The notes beneath the pieces are model-generated. The model had not been told where the DNA came from. It made no database searches and worked only from the letters and a program-made list of their open reading frames with translations. DNA of 64,000 bases, taken from assembly GCA_964036275.1 (NCBI GenBank), contig OZ038436.1, positions 3,372,214 to 3,436,213 on the forward strand, in the 5' to 3' direction. The position numbers were made by a program, and so were the translations under genes. The DNA comes from Litoditis marina. Lineage: Eukaryota > Nematoda > Chromadorea > Rhabditida > Rhabditidae. Shown here piece after piece: positions 1 through 11,913 of the stretch (positions are counted from its first letter, which is position 1; every line of letters begins with the position of its first letter).

Positions 1-253
1 AGGAGGTGCGTTTACTTATATAGACGGGGTGAAACATTGGACAGTTGGACTATACTGATAGGCTAGAGAATTGGTGAGAATTTTCTCATTTTCTCATTTT
101 CTAGTCACAAACACTGCTCTCATCCAAAGGAATGGTTCTTGTTGAGTTTTTTTTCGAATGTTCCTGGTAACCAAATTTCTCTTTTTTATCCGTTTTATCG
201 GTTTCTTTATTGGTAGAAAGCAAGGTATGTCTAATTTTTCCCCTCCTTTTCAG

Positions 254-3200
254 ACGGGAACTTCGAAGGATTTGGTGGTGAAGATAGAACCGTCCGGAAA
301 TGGTCCCCTTTTCACGGAAATTCACGTCTTTCAACGAATTCTCAAGGCCGAACAAATTGAGGCATTCAAGAAGGAGAAAAGTAGGTGGTTAGGGAAGGCT
401 GAATGAAACTTGGAAACTTGCCAAGTAACGATAGTATTCTCTCTCGAGAAGTCATTTGAAGGTGAAGTTCAAACCAACCATTCGAAATGCAAACTCTGAT
501 TAGTTTGCTTCTCTTTGCTTTTCGTGGTTTATATGTCTTTGTCAACAGTAGGGATGTCGCATTGTGATTACACTCCTTATAGATCATTCAACCCGTCGGT
601 TCCCTCTGAAAGTGTCCAAATGAACCAAATTTTCGCAGATTAGTGGACTGTTTCTTTGAGTTTCTTAAGCTGTTCAATACTTTGATCAACTATACCTAAT
701 TCATTCTGACTTGATTGTAGAGCTGAAGTTCCTCGGTCTTCCTCATCTCATTTCTGCCGGGGTTTTCGACTACAAAACGGAGAAGTTGCGCTATCTGATC
801 ATCCCCAAGTACGAGACTTCGCTGGAGGCTGTCAGGTTGGTTGTTGGGGTAGAGGCGAAACATACCACTTTATTCTCTTTAAAACGTACCACTTTATTCT
901 CTTTAAAACGTACCACTTTATTCTCTTTAAAACGTACCACTCTATTCTCTTTAAAACGTACCACTTCATTCTCTTTAAAACGTACCACTTCATTCTCTTT
1001 AACAATCCCTATTATTTAGTTTATTTATTTGTCGAGCTTGTTATTTACTTGGATACATTCATACACCAGTAAGGTTCGACGTCCGTCTATTCGACAAAAG
1101 GGAAAAAAAAGAGCTAATATTGTTGTTTTTGCATGAAAATGGATTATTTCATCCGATATTTTCGAGAAAGTAGCTTCCTTGAATTTTTGTGGCTATTCGG
1201 ACAAGTGCACAGGATATGGAGGTCCCGTTTTCGAGAGAGTGTTACTGCTCTGTTTTCGCTAGTTCTGGTGCTTAGTGTACGCATACACCAGTAAAGTTGT
1301 CCGAATAGTTTGAAAAACGGTCAACTTTTGATGAAAAATCATAAATGTGTTTACATCTGGAAACCGACTACTTCATGTCGCTTAGTCGGACCTTACTGGT
1401 GTATGAATGTACGTATTATTTTACCCGCGCTGCGTAGACTCTTGTTTATATAATTTTTTTTCAGAGAGAAAGTCGGTGTGTTGGAGCCTCACCAGGTATG
1501 GTCTGTGAGCCGCGCCATACTCGACAGTCTACAGTATATGCACTCAAAGGTGAGCTGGAGTAGGTATTATGTTTCTGTTTTATAGTTTGTTCCACCAACT
1601 TATAACCCTCTACAGTAATCTGCTCAAACTTCCAGGTAAAAGTTTGGTAGACTGGCTTTTCTGGATTCTCTCTCATTTTTGATAGTATCTTCTGAAAACT
1701 AAAAGAGAAAAACCAAAGAGACGGAATTCCTCACGTTGCTGTAGTTGCCATTCAACGAACATCTCTGGTCGCATTCATTCGATTAAGCCACACTCCTATC
1801 CCTGTGTAGAAATTTCATATAAACGGCACAAAACAAGCTTTCCTCTAGCTGAAGTAAAAGACAACGCCTACCGTAATGCTAAATCGTGAACGTTGAATGG
1901 ATTTATGTCCTTTGTTAAGTAAATTGAAGTGACGCGCGGATCTGTTTGTGTTATATTTTATTTATAATCTCTAATCGATCCATATTTCAGGACTATACCC
2001 ATGCCGACGTGAAAGCTGCCAACATTCTACTGGAGAAATCGACAGATTTGTGCTCCGCGGGTGGGTATGATACTCAGTCAATACTTACAATTTATAGAAC
2101 AGTTGCATTACAACATTAGAATAGAAATACAATATATAGAAATATTAAAATAGTAAGTTGTTGTTTTCAAATGTTATGAAGTGACAATAACCGGTTGTAA
2201 AGTAACCGAAGTGGCATTAAGGTTATGCGGCATTAGTTTCGGTACGAAATAATCCCATTTTGTAAGTAGCCTTGGGTGGATTAAGTTTAATCTGTTTACC
2301 TACTTTCCTCTAGGGCCTTTTCACACTTTTCGTGAGCGGTAGTTATCGATTGGGTGCAATACGTACAGTCAGTACACATATACACGATCGATAGCCATAC
2401 TTTGCTCGATGTATATGTGGTAGACTGAAAAAGTATGTATGAAGGGACTTTAACGCTATTTGTGTGAGTCGATAGTTTCTCTATTTCAGTTCTGGTGGAT
2501 TTCGGTCTTGCACGACTTTCTTCCAACAATGAAGACAAACCGGACAAAAAGAGGGGTGAGTTCACATTCGTGAACATACGTAAAATATGTCCTCCGATTT
2601 CGATACTGTCTGCATACACCAGCAAGGTTGTCCGAATAGTCACAAAACTTCGAAAAACGGACTAATTTTTAGTCGAAAGAATGAAAATCGGTCTACTTTT
2701 GATGAAAAATTCTGAATTTTCTCGTGTTCACACTTGATAACGGACTACTTTATGTCGCTTAGTCAGACCTTACTGGCGTATGACTGTCTGATGCTCACTT
2801 TTGCCAGATTTCTATCGGCCCATGATGGTCATTTTCAGTTCTGGGGCTACTTAACCAAAACCATGTGTCCAAAATACAGTTACATTATTAGTTGCATCGT
2901 GCCCACTTTTGTGGCGGTGGGTAAATCATTTCATGTATATGAGTTCAAGAGTAGAGAGTACCCCATCGGTAGAAAAACTTCAAATTCGTTCAGTTGTAAA
3001 TAGGAAATAGCCAAGTTGTCACGAAAAGGTAGTTGTTTTGAGGTTGTATTTTAGAGAAATCGAAAACCAGTGATCAAATTGCTTGAAAACATGAAATCAC
3101 AAACCAGGTTGACTTGATGATTTTTTCAGAATCTATGGCAGTTCACGGTTGTCAGAAGCTGAGACGCATGATTATTCTATTTCCAGGCCAGACTTTGGCA

Positions 3201-3430
3201 CACTGCCAAGTGCCAAAGTTACTGTATACCAAACTTTATTGTGTACAAACCTTATATTCCAACTTTCTTTCAGCCCACAACGGGACGGCGATTTTCACGT
3301 CACGTGACGCGCATCGCGGCTGTCATCCTTCTTACAGGGGAGATGTGGAGATACTGGCATACAACATACTCTATTGGCTGACCGGCACACTGCCATGGCT
3401 GGTGGGCATCTATCTATCTCTATCTCTCTT

Positions 3431-3491
<61 letters not shown>

Positions 3492-6400
3492 CTCTATCCT
3501 TCTCTCTCTCTATCTCTCTTTCTTTCTCTTTCCCTCTCTCTTCTTTCATAGTTTCTTATTTCTCACATTCGCGCATACACACTGCCATGGCTGGTGGGGA
3601 TCTCTATATATCTCATACCCCAGTGAAGTCCGAATATCCGAAAAAAATATAGAAAAACGTGTCATTTTCAAGCCGAGAACAAGAAGATTTGTCTATTTCG
3701 TGATGCAAAATCATCAAATTTCACGTGGTCTCAATCTGAAAACGAATTACTTTTTATGAATAGTCGTACCTTACCAGTGTAAAACCTTGGCATAATAGTC
3801 ATCGCACACCAAACCAGAGAATAACGTTTCATGGACAAACATTTAGATGTTTTAGCTAGCGTATCCTAATTGTCTCAATCTTAATTATCTTTTTATTTGG
3901 TTTTAATTCCGTTCAATTTTAATTTTCAGTCCATGGAGTCCAAGCCAGAACAAGTATTCGAGGCGAAGAAATCGTTCTACAATACCCTTTCCGCTTCGGT
4001 TACGTCTCACTTGAAGGTATGTTTTCATGTTCGGTTTGCTGCACTCGAATGTTGCACAACTTCTGTATAAGAGAAACTTATTTACAAGTCCAGTGCTTTC
4101 TCTATTTCCAGGAATAAGTAATCAAATACGTAGGTAGAACTAATGTTCGGATTAGTGCTTCCTTGCACAATTCTGGAGCTTGGGTGGAAATTGACCTGCA
4201 GTTATTCCAGCAAATAATTGAGTAAATTGAAAGAATGTATGGAGAGGGGAGTATAAAAGAGACTAAAAAAGCGGTTCTGTTTGAGGCAAAATCACAAATT
4301 GTACATACTTACTGTAATTGAAAACATGGGCTTGATATGTTCTGTATACGTCTAACAACTTTCTTTTTAATATGACTCAGATACAATGCCCTGCAAAAGT
4401 CAATCAATCCATCGATATTCGAATAGAATAATCGATACTCGATTTCAGGATCACAAGGAAAGCGCGGGTCCGTTGATCGAAATGATGAAAGTTACCGAGA
4501 AAATGGACTACGGACAGAGTGTCAAGTACGAGGCACTGCAGAAGGTACGATTAGGCCAACAGCAAAAGGAACTAACATACACCAGCAAGGTTGTCCGAAT
4601 AGTCAGAAAAGTTCGAAAAACGGTCTACTTTTTCATCGAAAATAAGAAAATCGGTCCACTTTAGATGGAAAAATCATTATTTTTGACGTGTTCACATCTA
4701 AAACGAACTACTTTCCGTCGCTTAGTCAGACCTTACTGCCTTACTGGCCTTTAAAAGGAACTAAGAGCAAAAGCAACTAGGGGGAACTAAGACTATGAAA
4801 AAAGGAACTAAGTTAAAGAAATATCATGACTGGCAAAAGATTGAAACCTGTAGTTAGAGTTAACCATGATATCGTCTATATATAGTCAAAACAAACGGTC
4901 CACCGGACAGAAAATAGTAGTACTCTAAAGTAGTACTCTTTCCGGCTTTGTCTAATTTTTAACCTTAGTTCCTTTTATCACATGCTTAGTTCCTTTTACC
5001 ATGCGTCCCCCTCTAGTTCCTTTTACCCATAGTTCCTTTTGCTGATCACCGTACAATTATAACCCCTGCATACGGTATTCAGTTATCCTCTAGAAACCCA
5101 GTCTAAGCAGTCTGAAAAATTAAGAAAACTATGCTTTTTAATCTCTAAAAACCTTCCCATCAAAACTGAATCGTACTAATGTTGTCCTAAAGTTCAGAAA
5201 AATTCTCAATTTTCCTCTTAAGTTTGGCACTGTTTGTCGTTCGATTGATGCGAAGTAGTGAATTTGCACGTATTTAAATGAAAGTAGGGAGTCTTCTGTT
5301 GGTTTCGTGGTAATCAGAATTAGGAATGAATGAATAAATAAATAATTTTTTTAGAATGGAGCCATAGTTGGTAAACGAAAATACAGTTCTCAATTACGGT
5401 ACTTGTTTTGTTTTGTTCGTGACTATTCGAGAACAAGAAGTCCTTTTTCAGATTGAAACATGGGTAAACAATAGATTTTTTTATCAAAAAGACAAGAAGA
5501 CATAATTTTTGACGCAAAAGTAGCCAGTTCGTCGATTTTTATGGCTATACGGACAACTTTACTGGGATATATTTTGTTCCAGATCGTGACAACCGCCCTT
5601 GCTGCGTGTAAATCGAGCACGCGCGGCTCGAAAAGAAAATCGGCCGAGATGCAAAAAGAGACGCCGAGTGCCGCAAAAAAGAAGGAGACGCAGAGAAAGG
5701 CACCCGGTTAGTTGAATTGGGGTTAAAGTAGGACGATTACATGGACCAATCTCGTGTCAACGGTGCTTTAAACTGCAATTGAAAAATGTACTGCAGTTCA
5801 AAGGACTGAAGCGTTGAGATTGGAGCACATAATCGTCATTCTTTGAGGGATGTTATACTCAAGCCCCCCCCCCCCCCATTTTTAGAAATGTCCCGAAAGT
5901 GAGTACTGCACACCAGTAATGTGGTGTGAGTAGCCGAACGAATGTATAGACGGTCTACAAACCGTGAGAAATTGCCTCTTTTCACAATTAAATGAAAATA
6001 AACGGACTTTTTTCGTAGAATAGTCAGAAATAGTCATATATCACGTGTGTGTTGTGATCGCGCCGTTTCTGTTGAATTTGAATCTTGGTGAATTCTCTAT
6101 CCCACATGTGAACGTCATGGAAGCGCAAACTGTCTGCGTCTCAGTGATCTACACACTATCGCGTTCGTAGCTGGTACATTTCTGCGTACGAACAGTTTCC
6201 ACAATAGTAGTGCAGGTATTGCACCACTTGTATGAGCGAAAACTCGAGAAACGGCCAATTTGTGACACAATCCCATTATTTTGAAGAAAAACTAATCATT
6301 TTAGACGTGTTCAGTCGACAAACCTGCTATTACCTGAAGAATTGTTCGAGAAATAAGATTTCTCATTGTTGCAGAAAATGTGTTCTTTTAGTTGCAGTAT

Positions 6401-9400
6401 CCGCGCGAAAACGGCTACCCATAGTGGAGATGGAAGAAGAGAAGAAATACGACTCGGATAGTTCAGTTGAAGGTTTCACCGCTTATTTATATTAGATAGA
6501 TTGATGCGCGAAAGTAATAAATGGTTTTCCATTCTGTATAAGTGCATATTAGTCTGTCTAATTATACAAGTAGCCGGGTTTTAAGTAACGTAACCTTTGG
6601 TAACCGCTTCGCAGGTTATCTGAGAGTAACCTGAGACTAAAATCCTGTTACCAATAAAACTAACACTGAAAACCAGATGTCTGGTTAAACTAAAGTTTTT
6701 TCTAAAGTTTAACTGGTTTTTCGTTTCATATTACCTTCCGGTTACCTATCCAGGTAACCGGACCAGAGGGGTTATCGAGAACACGGTTAGGTATATCACT
6801 AGTAGTGTCGAGTTTAAAAATTGTTTAATACATTGATATTAGAATTAGTATTAAATACAAAAGTATTCGATAATTCAAGTTTCAACTATTCAATTTTGTT
6901 TACAGTAGTGCCTACCCCATCTACGTCGCGCGCCCGCCGGGCACAGCGAAAAACGGTGATCGAATCGGATGAAGAAGAGGAGGAAATTATGACGTCATCT
7001 CGCAAAAGAGTGACGTCATCGGTCAGAAAAGTGACGGCACCCAGAAGTAAAGTGACAGGTGTGTGGAAACATATAAAATAAGTAGGAGTTTAGTAGCTAT
7101 TCAGTAGTTATTAGGTAAGTGTTCATCAAATGGCTACCAAGTTACTAGAAAACGGCTACATAAAAATACAAAAATACAGTTTTAGAAAAGTTTGAACGTC
7201 ATCTCGCAAAAGAGTGTCGTCATCGGTTATAAAAGTGCATCTTCAAGTTTTTGCATCAAAACTAGTTGAGTTCTCATGATTTTTGCGTTGCAGGAGTCTG
7301 CTTCCTAGTTTTTAGAACCATTTGAACAATTTTACGAGAGTATGATGGAAAACTGTGAAACTTTCATGAAATGGATGAAATTGTCCTTCTGTCGCGGGAC
7401 GCGATCTCTAAGTCTCTCACTCTCTCGCTTGTAGTTTGGTCAGGTCGGCCAGGCATGGTTGTCTGATCTAGGTTAGCTCCGCCCACTTAGTATATAAGGG
7501 GCATCCCGATCATTTGAGGCTCACTCACATCTTCTCTCTCTCTCTCCAGTGTGATGTACATAGAACTAATAAATATATAATACCACACTGTGTTAGTCAC
7601 GAGGCAATCTACCACTGAACCGTCTCCGAGACACCTTCATGGAGCAATTGAAAATGAAGTATGTTTCAGGTTCCAATGTTACTGCCCGTCGCCATGCACC
7701 TATAGTGGCGAAGGCGAAACGGTAAGTACTCGAAATTCTTTTATTTATTTATGAAGTTTAATTTCTTCACAACCTAAAACTTTCCGCTTTTCTGGGGCCC
7801 AAACTTACCGCTTCTCGGTGTTGAGTTATGCCAAACGGCTTTAATCACATGAATGTCGCGGTATAACTATATATGCTGAGGCAAAGCTATGATTATGATT
7901 CCGTCCTCATGCATTCTGTAGAAATATCAACAGCTAGAAAGTCAATAAAGTAACCACGTGCCATTGAACAATTTTAAGAACATCGCTTATTCTGACATTT
8001 TCAAGCAAAATTATTAGCTTTGACGTATTAAAGTAGGACAATCATGTGGTCCAATCGCAACGGTTCAGTCCTTTAAACTGCAATACATTTTTCAATTGCA
8101 ATTTAAAGGACCGTTGACACGGTATTGGACCACATTATCGTCCTTCTTTAAAACGAAAAGGTGTCATGTCCTGAAGAATAGTCTTGGCGTTCGCTTATGT
8201 TATTTTATCTACGCTCACCCATGTCAGTGAATGGCGAAGAATAAGATGAACGTGTTAGGTTGGGTTTCTAGGTGAATTCTATATCTAACCGGGTTTTTAG
8301 GTAACCTAATCATTTTTTGGTAACCTATATTTGAGGTTACTTCAGTAGGTAACCTGGAAGTAACCTGAACTTGAAATCCGGTTACCGTTCAAACTAACGG
8401 TAAAAACCACATTTCGCATTGGAAAAACAGGTAACCGGTTTTTCATTTTAGGTTACCCACCGGTTACCTACTGAGGTAACCTGAAAAATAGGTTACCAAA
8501 AAAGGGTTAGGTTACCTAAAAACCCGGTTGGTTGTAGAATTGGCCGGGTTTCTACGTTGAGACCCCACACGTAGACGCTTGCAAATTATGATTATTGGGC
8601 GAATTCTGCATTTACAGTAGGACGATTATGTGGACCAATCCAGTGTCAACGGTCCTTTAAACTGCAATTGAAAAATTTATTACAGTTTAAAGGACTGAAT
8701 CGTTGCGATTGAACCACATAATCGTCCTTCTTTAACACGGTATTTCGTTAACCATATCATGTAACCATCAATCAGGTTACCTGGGTGGTAACCACTAAGT
8801 AACCCAGAATTTCCCCCAAAATACACTGTGAAAAGGGTTACAAAGGGGTTAAGCCGGTTAACGGGTAATGATTGACTGAGGAAGTTAACGAAATACCGGG
8901 TTCCTAGTGGAATTGGCATTGGTCGAATCAACTCATTCCAACGCGAGGGCTTCAATTGTAAGCCGTTTCGGGAATAAGTTATGCGCGAAATTCACCTGAA
9001 TGTTGCGGTATTACCATATATTCAAAGACAAGATCATGTTAGCGGTTGCGTATTGCTTAGTTGAAACGGATATTTCACTTGAAACATTTGCGCAAAGAAG
9101 AGAGAATGAAGGTCTGACCTGCACACTCTTGTTGAGGATCGGCCATACGCCAGCCTGCAACAAAATTTAAAATTGTTTAGAATGCTCCCAGCCAATCGAC
9201 CAGCCACTTTTGTAGCGGCCTCGACGACGAGAGAGTGTGCAGGTCAGAGAGACTTAGAGGGTTTGCGGTCTCATGACCTACATACATACTCACTCGCTCT
9301 TGTTGCTCGCCAATCACATAAACTACCGCAAACTGTTTGATTGTTTTCAGTGTCTCGTCTGATCTTGGCATCGTGCCAGGCTTGGCGACTCGCCGGAAAC

Positions 9401-11913
9401 CATCAGGCTCCGCCCACATGGTGACGTCATCGGATGAGGGAGAGGTGGAGAAAGAGAACAAGCGTGTCGAGGAGAGGGAAAAGAAAGAGACGAATGAACG
9501 GCAGAAGGGTTGGTTCAATGGAGATTTATTCAGAATAGGGGGGGGGGGGGGGGGTGACCAAAGCTGAGTTGTAGTTTGAACTCGACGTATGGCATAATTT
9601 TGACCATACGGGAGGCGACTTTGTTGTATACAGAATTTGATTGAAAATCATGTGTTTCATCTGGGTAATCGAAGTACGAAACAGGGTGCGAGATTAGGTT
9701 TTCCTCAGTAAAGTGCGACTATTGCTGAAATTAGTGTTATTCGAAACCCCTATTGTTAGAAAAATGAGTGGATTAATGAACCATCCAACAAAGTCGCCCA
9801 ATGTTCGATTTTGACCGACAAAGGGATCAAACTACATGCGCAACAGGCTAAAGCAACATGCCTCATTTGGGCGTTTTTAGAGGCGAATTCACTGGAGAAC
9901 CGGGTCCTTCCCAAACCGAACCGGTCACTGGAGAACCGAACCAACTGAACCAAACCTACCTTTGAACCGACCGGTTCTCCAGTGAATGCTTCGAACCGAA
10001 CCGACATTTATCATGGGTTAAACAAGCAAGTCGTAGACAAGGTAAAATGAGTCTATCCCGGTTCGGTTCGAAGCATTCACTATAGAACCGGTCGGTTCAA
10101 AAGTCGGTTCGGTTCGGTTCGGTTCTCCAGTGACTGGTTTGCGATTCGGTTCGGGAAGGACCTGGTTCTCCAGTGAATTGGCCGTTTTTGAATTGTGCGA
10201 ACCCTATAATAAGGTTTGAAAGTGGACCAATTAGGTTTTAGTTGATTGTGATGTAAGTGGATGGTTTCTTATCTTTGACCCCCCAATTTTAATTATTCCT
10301 GAAAAGGGTTTGAAAAGGGTTGGGCGTTTTTGAGTTGTGTGAACCATACGTAAAATACCCCCCACGTTCGATACTGACTGATGCTCACTTTTGCCAGATT
10401 TCGATCGACGCATGCTCACTTTTAGGTCCACATACGTCTGAAAAACTATAAGTGGTGACAAAAATACAGCATTTTTAGTTACACATACTCACTTTTTTGT
10501 GTTGCTCATGCTCACTTTTCTCGACCTGATGTGAACGCATTTTACGTATGGTGCGAACCCTATAATAAGGTTTTAAAGTGGAACAATTAGGTTTTTGTTG
10601 ATCGATGTAAGTGGATGGTTTCTTATCTTTGACCCCAATCTCCCATTTCCAATATTCCTGAGAAAGGTTTGTAAACTAAGGCGGGTGGAGTTCCAGCCCA
10701 TTATATCGTGATATTTGTGATCCGCAAGCTTTGCTGGTTATACAGGAAAAACATGTTACCGCGCTTTTCGTCTGCTCGATTCGGCAACATTAGAACATTG
10801 TGGAATTTGATCTATTTTATTAGTGGAACGGCTCAGCTGAGGCTGTTCGATTACGTATTCACATGTAAGACACTGCAGGTTACCTTCCGAGTAGCGCGTA
10901 ACCGGAAGAAACGGTTACCTTGTTACGTGAAAAAGGTTTGGTCATCAAAAAACCCAGTTATTCATATAACATCACTACTATGGCCGCTTTCATACTTTTC
11001 ACGTCGACGTTAAACGGCGGCGTGAAACAATGCTTTTCACCGTATTGATTCAGGCCAGCTTTAAAGAAGGACGATTATGTGGTCCAATGACAACACTTCA
11101 GTCCTTTAAACCCTAGCACATGTAGTTTATTTCCAGGTCCACATAATCGTCCTTCTTCAAACTTCGACGTAAAAAGTATGAAAGCGGCCTATCACATGTA
11201 GTTTATTTTCAGCCGGCCCGACTGCCAAAGTGTCAACGGACACCAAAAAGAGCCCCAATCAGCTGAGACAAATGGTGCCCGGAATGAGAAATTTCCCACG
11301 TGGACGCAGGTCTGAGGTCATCACGCAGGTACGCGTGATTATAATTATTAATATATCAATTATAATAATTTATTTTACTTTCACACCCCTCCCCCTCCCC
11401 CCTTCACTTTTCTCGTTTTAGCTGAAATTAGCCTTGTGTTACTTTCATAATAAAAATAATAATAATAAATCGTTTCAACTGTAAAATATCTCCGTAAAAG
11501 TAGTGGACAGATACTAAAAAATGACTTGGGTGAGCTTTTTTGGCAACTCATGGGGTCCATAAAACTTTTTTTTTGGGGGGGGGGGGGTTTAGATCGAAAC
11601 GTGCTCGTTGGTCATGAAGCCTAAGGTGAACTTTTTCAAATCTCAAACCTGTTTTTTTTAACTTTTTCATTTCTTCTGCGGAAATGCGGAAATTTTACAA
11701 TTTGCACAAAAGTGGGGTTGATTTCGCAAGTTGACATAAATTATTTGGTGTTTGGCCCATCTTCCATTACAATTACAACCAAAGTTTAACATTATGGTCG
11801 GTTGCAAATGGGTCAAATAGAATGTATCTAAGAACCGTACTCTCATGTTTTTGTTCTTTCAGATTTCCCAGAAGTATAAGAAGATGGCCGCTAAAAAGAT
11901 TGCAAAGAAGTGA
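254..11913 (+). CDS. vrk-1: Vaccinia-related kinase (VRK), 5' end outside window
   Basis: This is a nuclear Ser/Thr kinase of the CK1-like VRK family; animal VRK1 phosphorylates BAF and chromatin proteins at mitosis. Exons are 254-380, 721-835, 1465-1549, 1991-2060, 2490-2555, 3274-3401, 3930-4016, 4449-4544, 5583-5706, 6398-6472, 6906-7058, 7670-7721, 9351-9508, 11213-11328 and 11863-11913 (TGA). They sum to 1503 nt with every junction in phase, giving 500 residues. Visible motifs are the ATP-lysine segment [15 protein letters not shown] (exon 1 here), the catalytic loop HADVKAAN (2000-2023), DFG (from 2498), and [12 protein letters not shown] followed by RGDVEILAY (exon 3274-3401). From 5583 onward the product is a Lys/Arg/Glu/Ser-rich tail, as in VRK1 C-termini and probably nuclear-localising. 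The glycine loop is missing, so upstream exons lie outside the window. The tail exons at 7670-7721 and 9351-9508 rest mainly on splice sites and phase and are the least certain. Confidence 0.93.
861..1004. repeat. 24-bp minisatellite, six copies
   Basis: Unit starting CGTACCACTTTATTCTCTTT, in a vrk-1 intron directly after the exon ending at 835. Confidence 0.9.
1282..1405. mobile_element. ACCAGTAAGG MITE in vrk-1 intron
   Basis: Flanked by AGTGTACG (1274-1281) and AATGTACG (1406-1413). Another left end of the same type, facing the same way, lies at about 1060-1077, suggesting nesting. Confidence 0.75.
2613..2782. mobile_element. ACCAGTAAGG MITE with 8-bp target duplication
   Basis: Ends CATACACCAGCAAGGTTGTC and, inverted, CATACGCCAGTAAGGTCTGA. 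ACTGTCTG is duplicated at 2605-2612 and 2783-2790. The older repeat at 10350-10400 shows the uninterrupted site (ACTGACTG at 10373-10380). Confidence 0.85.
3415..3545. repeat. (CT)n tract in vrk-1 intron
   Basis: Begins a few bases after the donor at 3402. A second copy of the exon end and donor follows at 3579-3600. Confidence 0.95.
3619..3783. mobile_element. Diverged ACCAGTAAGG MITE
   Basis: Left end CATACCCCAGTGAAGTCCGA, right end CGTACCTTACCAGTGTA. Internal GAAAAACG and AAACGAATTACTTT match the family. Confidence 0.55.
4559..5044. mobile_element. AAAGGAACTA palindromic element with nested MITE
   Basis: Outer inverted ends CAGCAAAAGGAACTA, with further inverted AAAAGGAACTA blocks inside. 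An ACCAGTAAGG MITE (4576-4756) sits inside, flanked by GGAACTAA at 4568-4575 and 4757-4764. Confidence 0.65.
5723..5846. mobile_element. GGACGATTATGTGG hairpin MITE
   Basis: About 125-bp fold-back beginning TTAAAGTAGGACGATTA, placed 16 bases after a vrk-1 donor (5706). Confidence 0.7.
6563..6792. mobile_element. Diverged GGTTACC MITE in vrk-1 intron
   Basis: Several GGTTACC/GGTAACC motifs around a TCTGGTTAAAC centre. Ends are decayed. Confidence 0.55.
7390..7640 (+). mobile_element. Possible solo-LTR or mobile promoter fragment
   Basis: Contains a GC box and TATA box (CTCCGCCCACTTAGTATATA), then AATAAA at about 7568, bounded by TGTCGCGGG and CCGAGACA. A 145-bp part recurs on the opposite strand at 20810-20954. 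LTR identity is inferred from this layout only. Confidence 0.4.
8028..8151. mobile_element. GGACGATTATGTGG hairpin MITE
   Basis: Complete fold-back. Left arm ends CAACGGTTCAGTCC, right arm GGACCGTTGACACGG. Confidence 0.75.
8270..8545. mobile_element. GGTTACC hairpin MITE in vrk-1 intron
   Basis: GGGTTTCT is duplicated at 8262-8269 and 8546-8553, confirming the 8-bp rule. Ends AGGTGAATTC...GAATTGGCC. Confidence 0.8.
8612..8735. mobile_element. GGACGATTATGTGG hairpin MITE
   Basis: Complete copy. Left TTACAGTAGGACG, right CGTCCTTCTTTAA. Confidence 0.7.
8737..8918. mobile_element. GTTAACC-subtype MITE in vrk-1 intron
   Basis: Ends ACGGTATTTCGTTAACC and, inverted, AACGAAATACCGGG. Resembles the elements at 23752 and 36731. 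It adjoins a hairpin MITE on its left. Confidence 0.6.
9881..10183. mobile_element. GGTTCGG palindromic MITE in vrk-1 intron
   Basis: About 300-bp near-palindrome of GGTTCGG and ACTGGAGAACC blocks around a unique centre (CAAGCAAGTCGTAGACAAGG). Ends GGCGAATTC...GAATTGGCC. Imperfect 8-bp flanks GTTTTTAG/GTTTTTGA. Confidence 0.75.
10195..10640. repeat. Direct repeat in vrk-1 intron
   Basis: 10195-10275 and 10549-10635 share GCGAACCCTATAATAAGG through GGATGGTTTCTTATCTTTGA. Between them lie CATACGTAAAATAC-type motifs also seen at 2575-2605. Confidence 0.7.
11061..11160. mobile_element. GGACGATTATGTGG hairpin MITE, shortened
   Basis: Both outer arms present, with the centre replaced by unrelated sequence including ATGTAGTTTATTTCCAG, which recurs at the real acceptor just downstream (11195-11212). 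Confidence 0.65.

Noticed and set aside
791..988. Repeated VVRFKEN protein on the minus strand
   Set aside because: Translation of the 24-bp minisatellite, whose unit length is a multiple of three. It lies in a vrk-1 intron.
860..1010. CRISPR-like array
   Set aside because: The repeats are contiguous without unique spacers, in a eukaryotic intron.
1461..1676. Minus-strand frame over a vrk-1 exon
   Set aside because: Antisense shadow of the 1465-1549 exon.
3374..3652. Long Ser/Leu open frames over CT tracts (also 22299-22565, 26137-26586, 46316-46708, 56608-56994, 63477-63815)
   Set aside because: Any (CT)n or (GA)n run is open in all frames. There is no codon structure outside the repeat.
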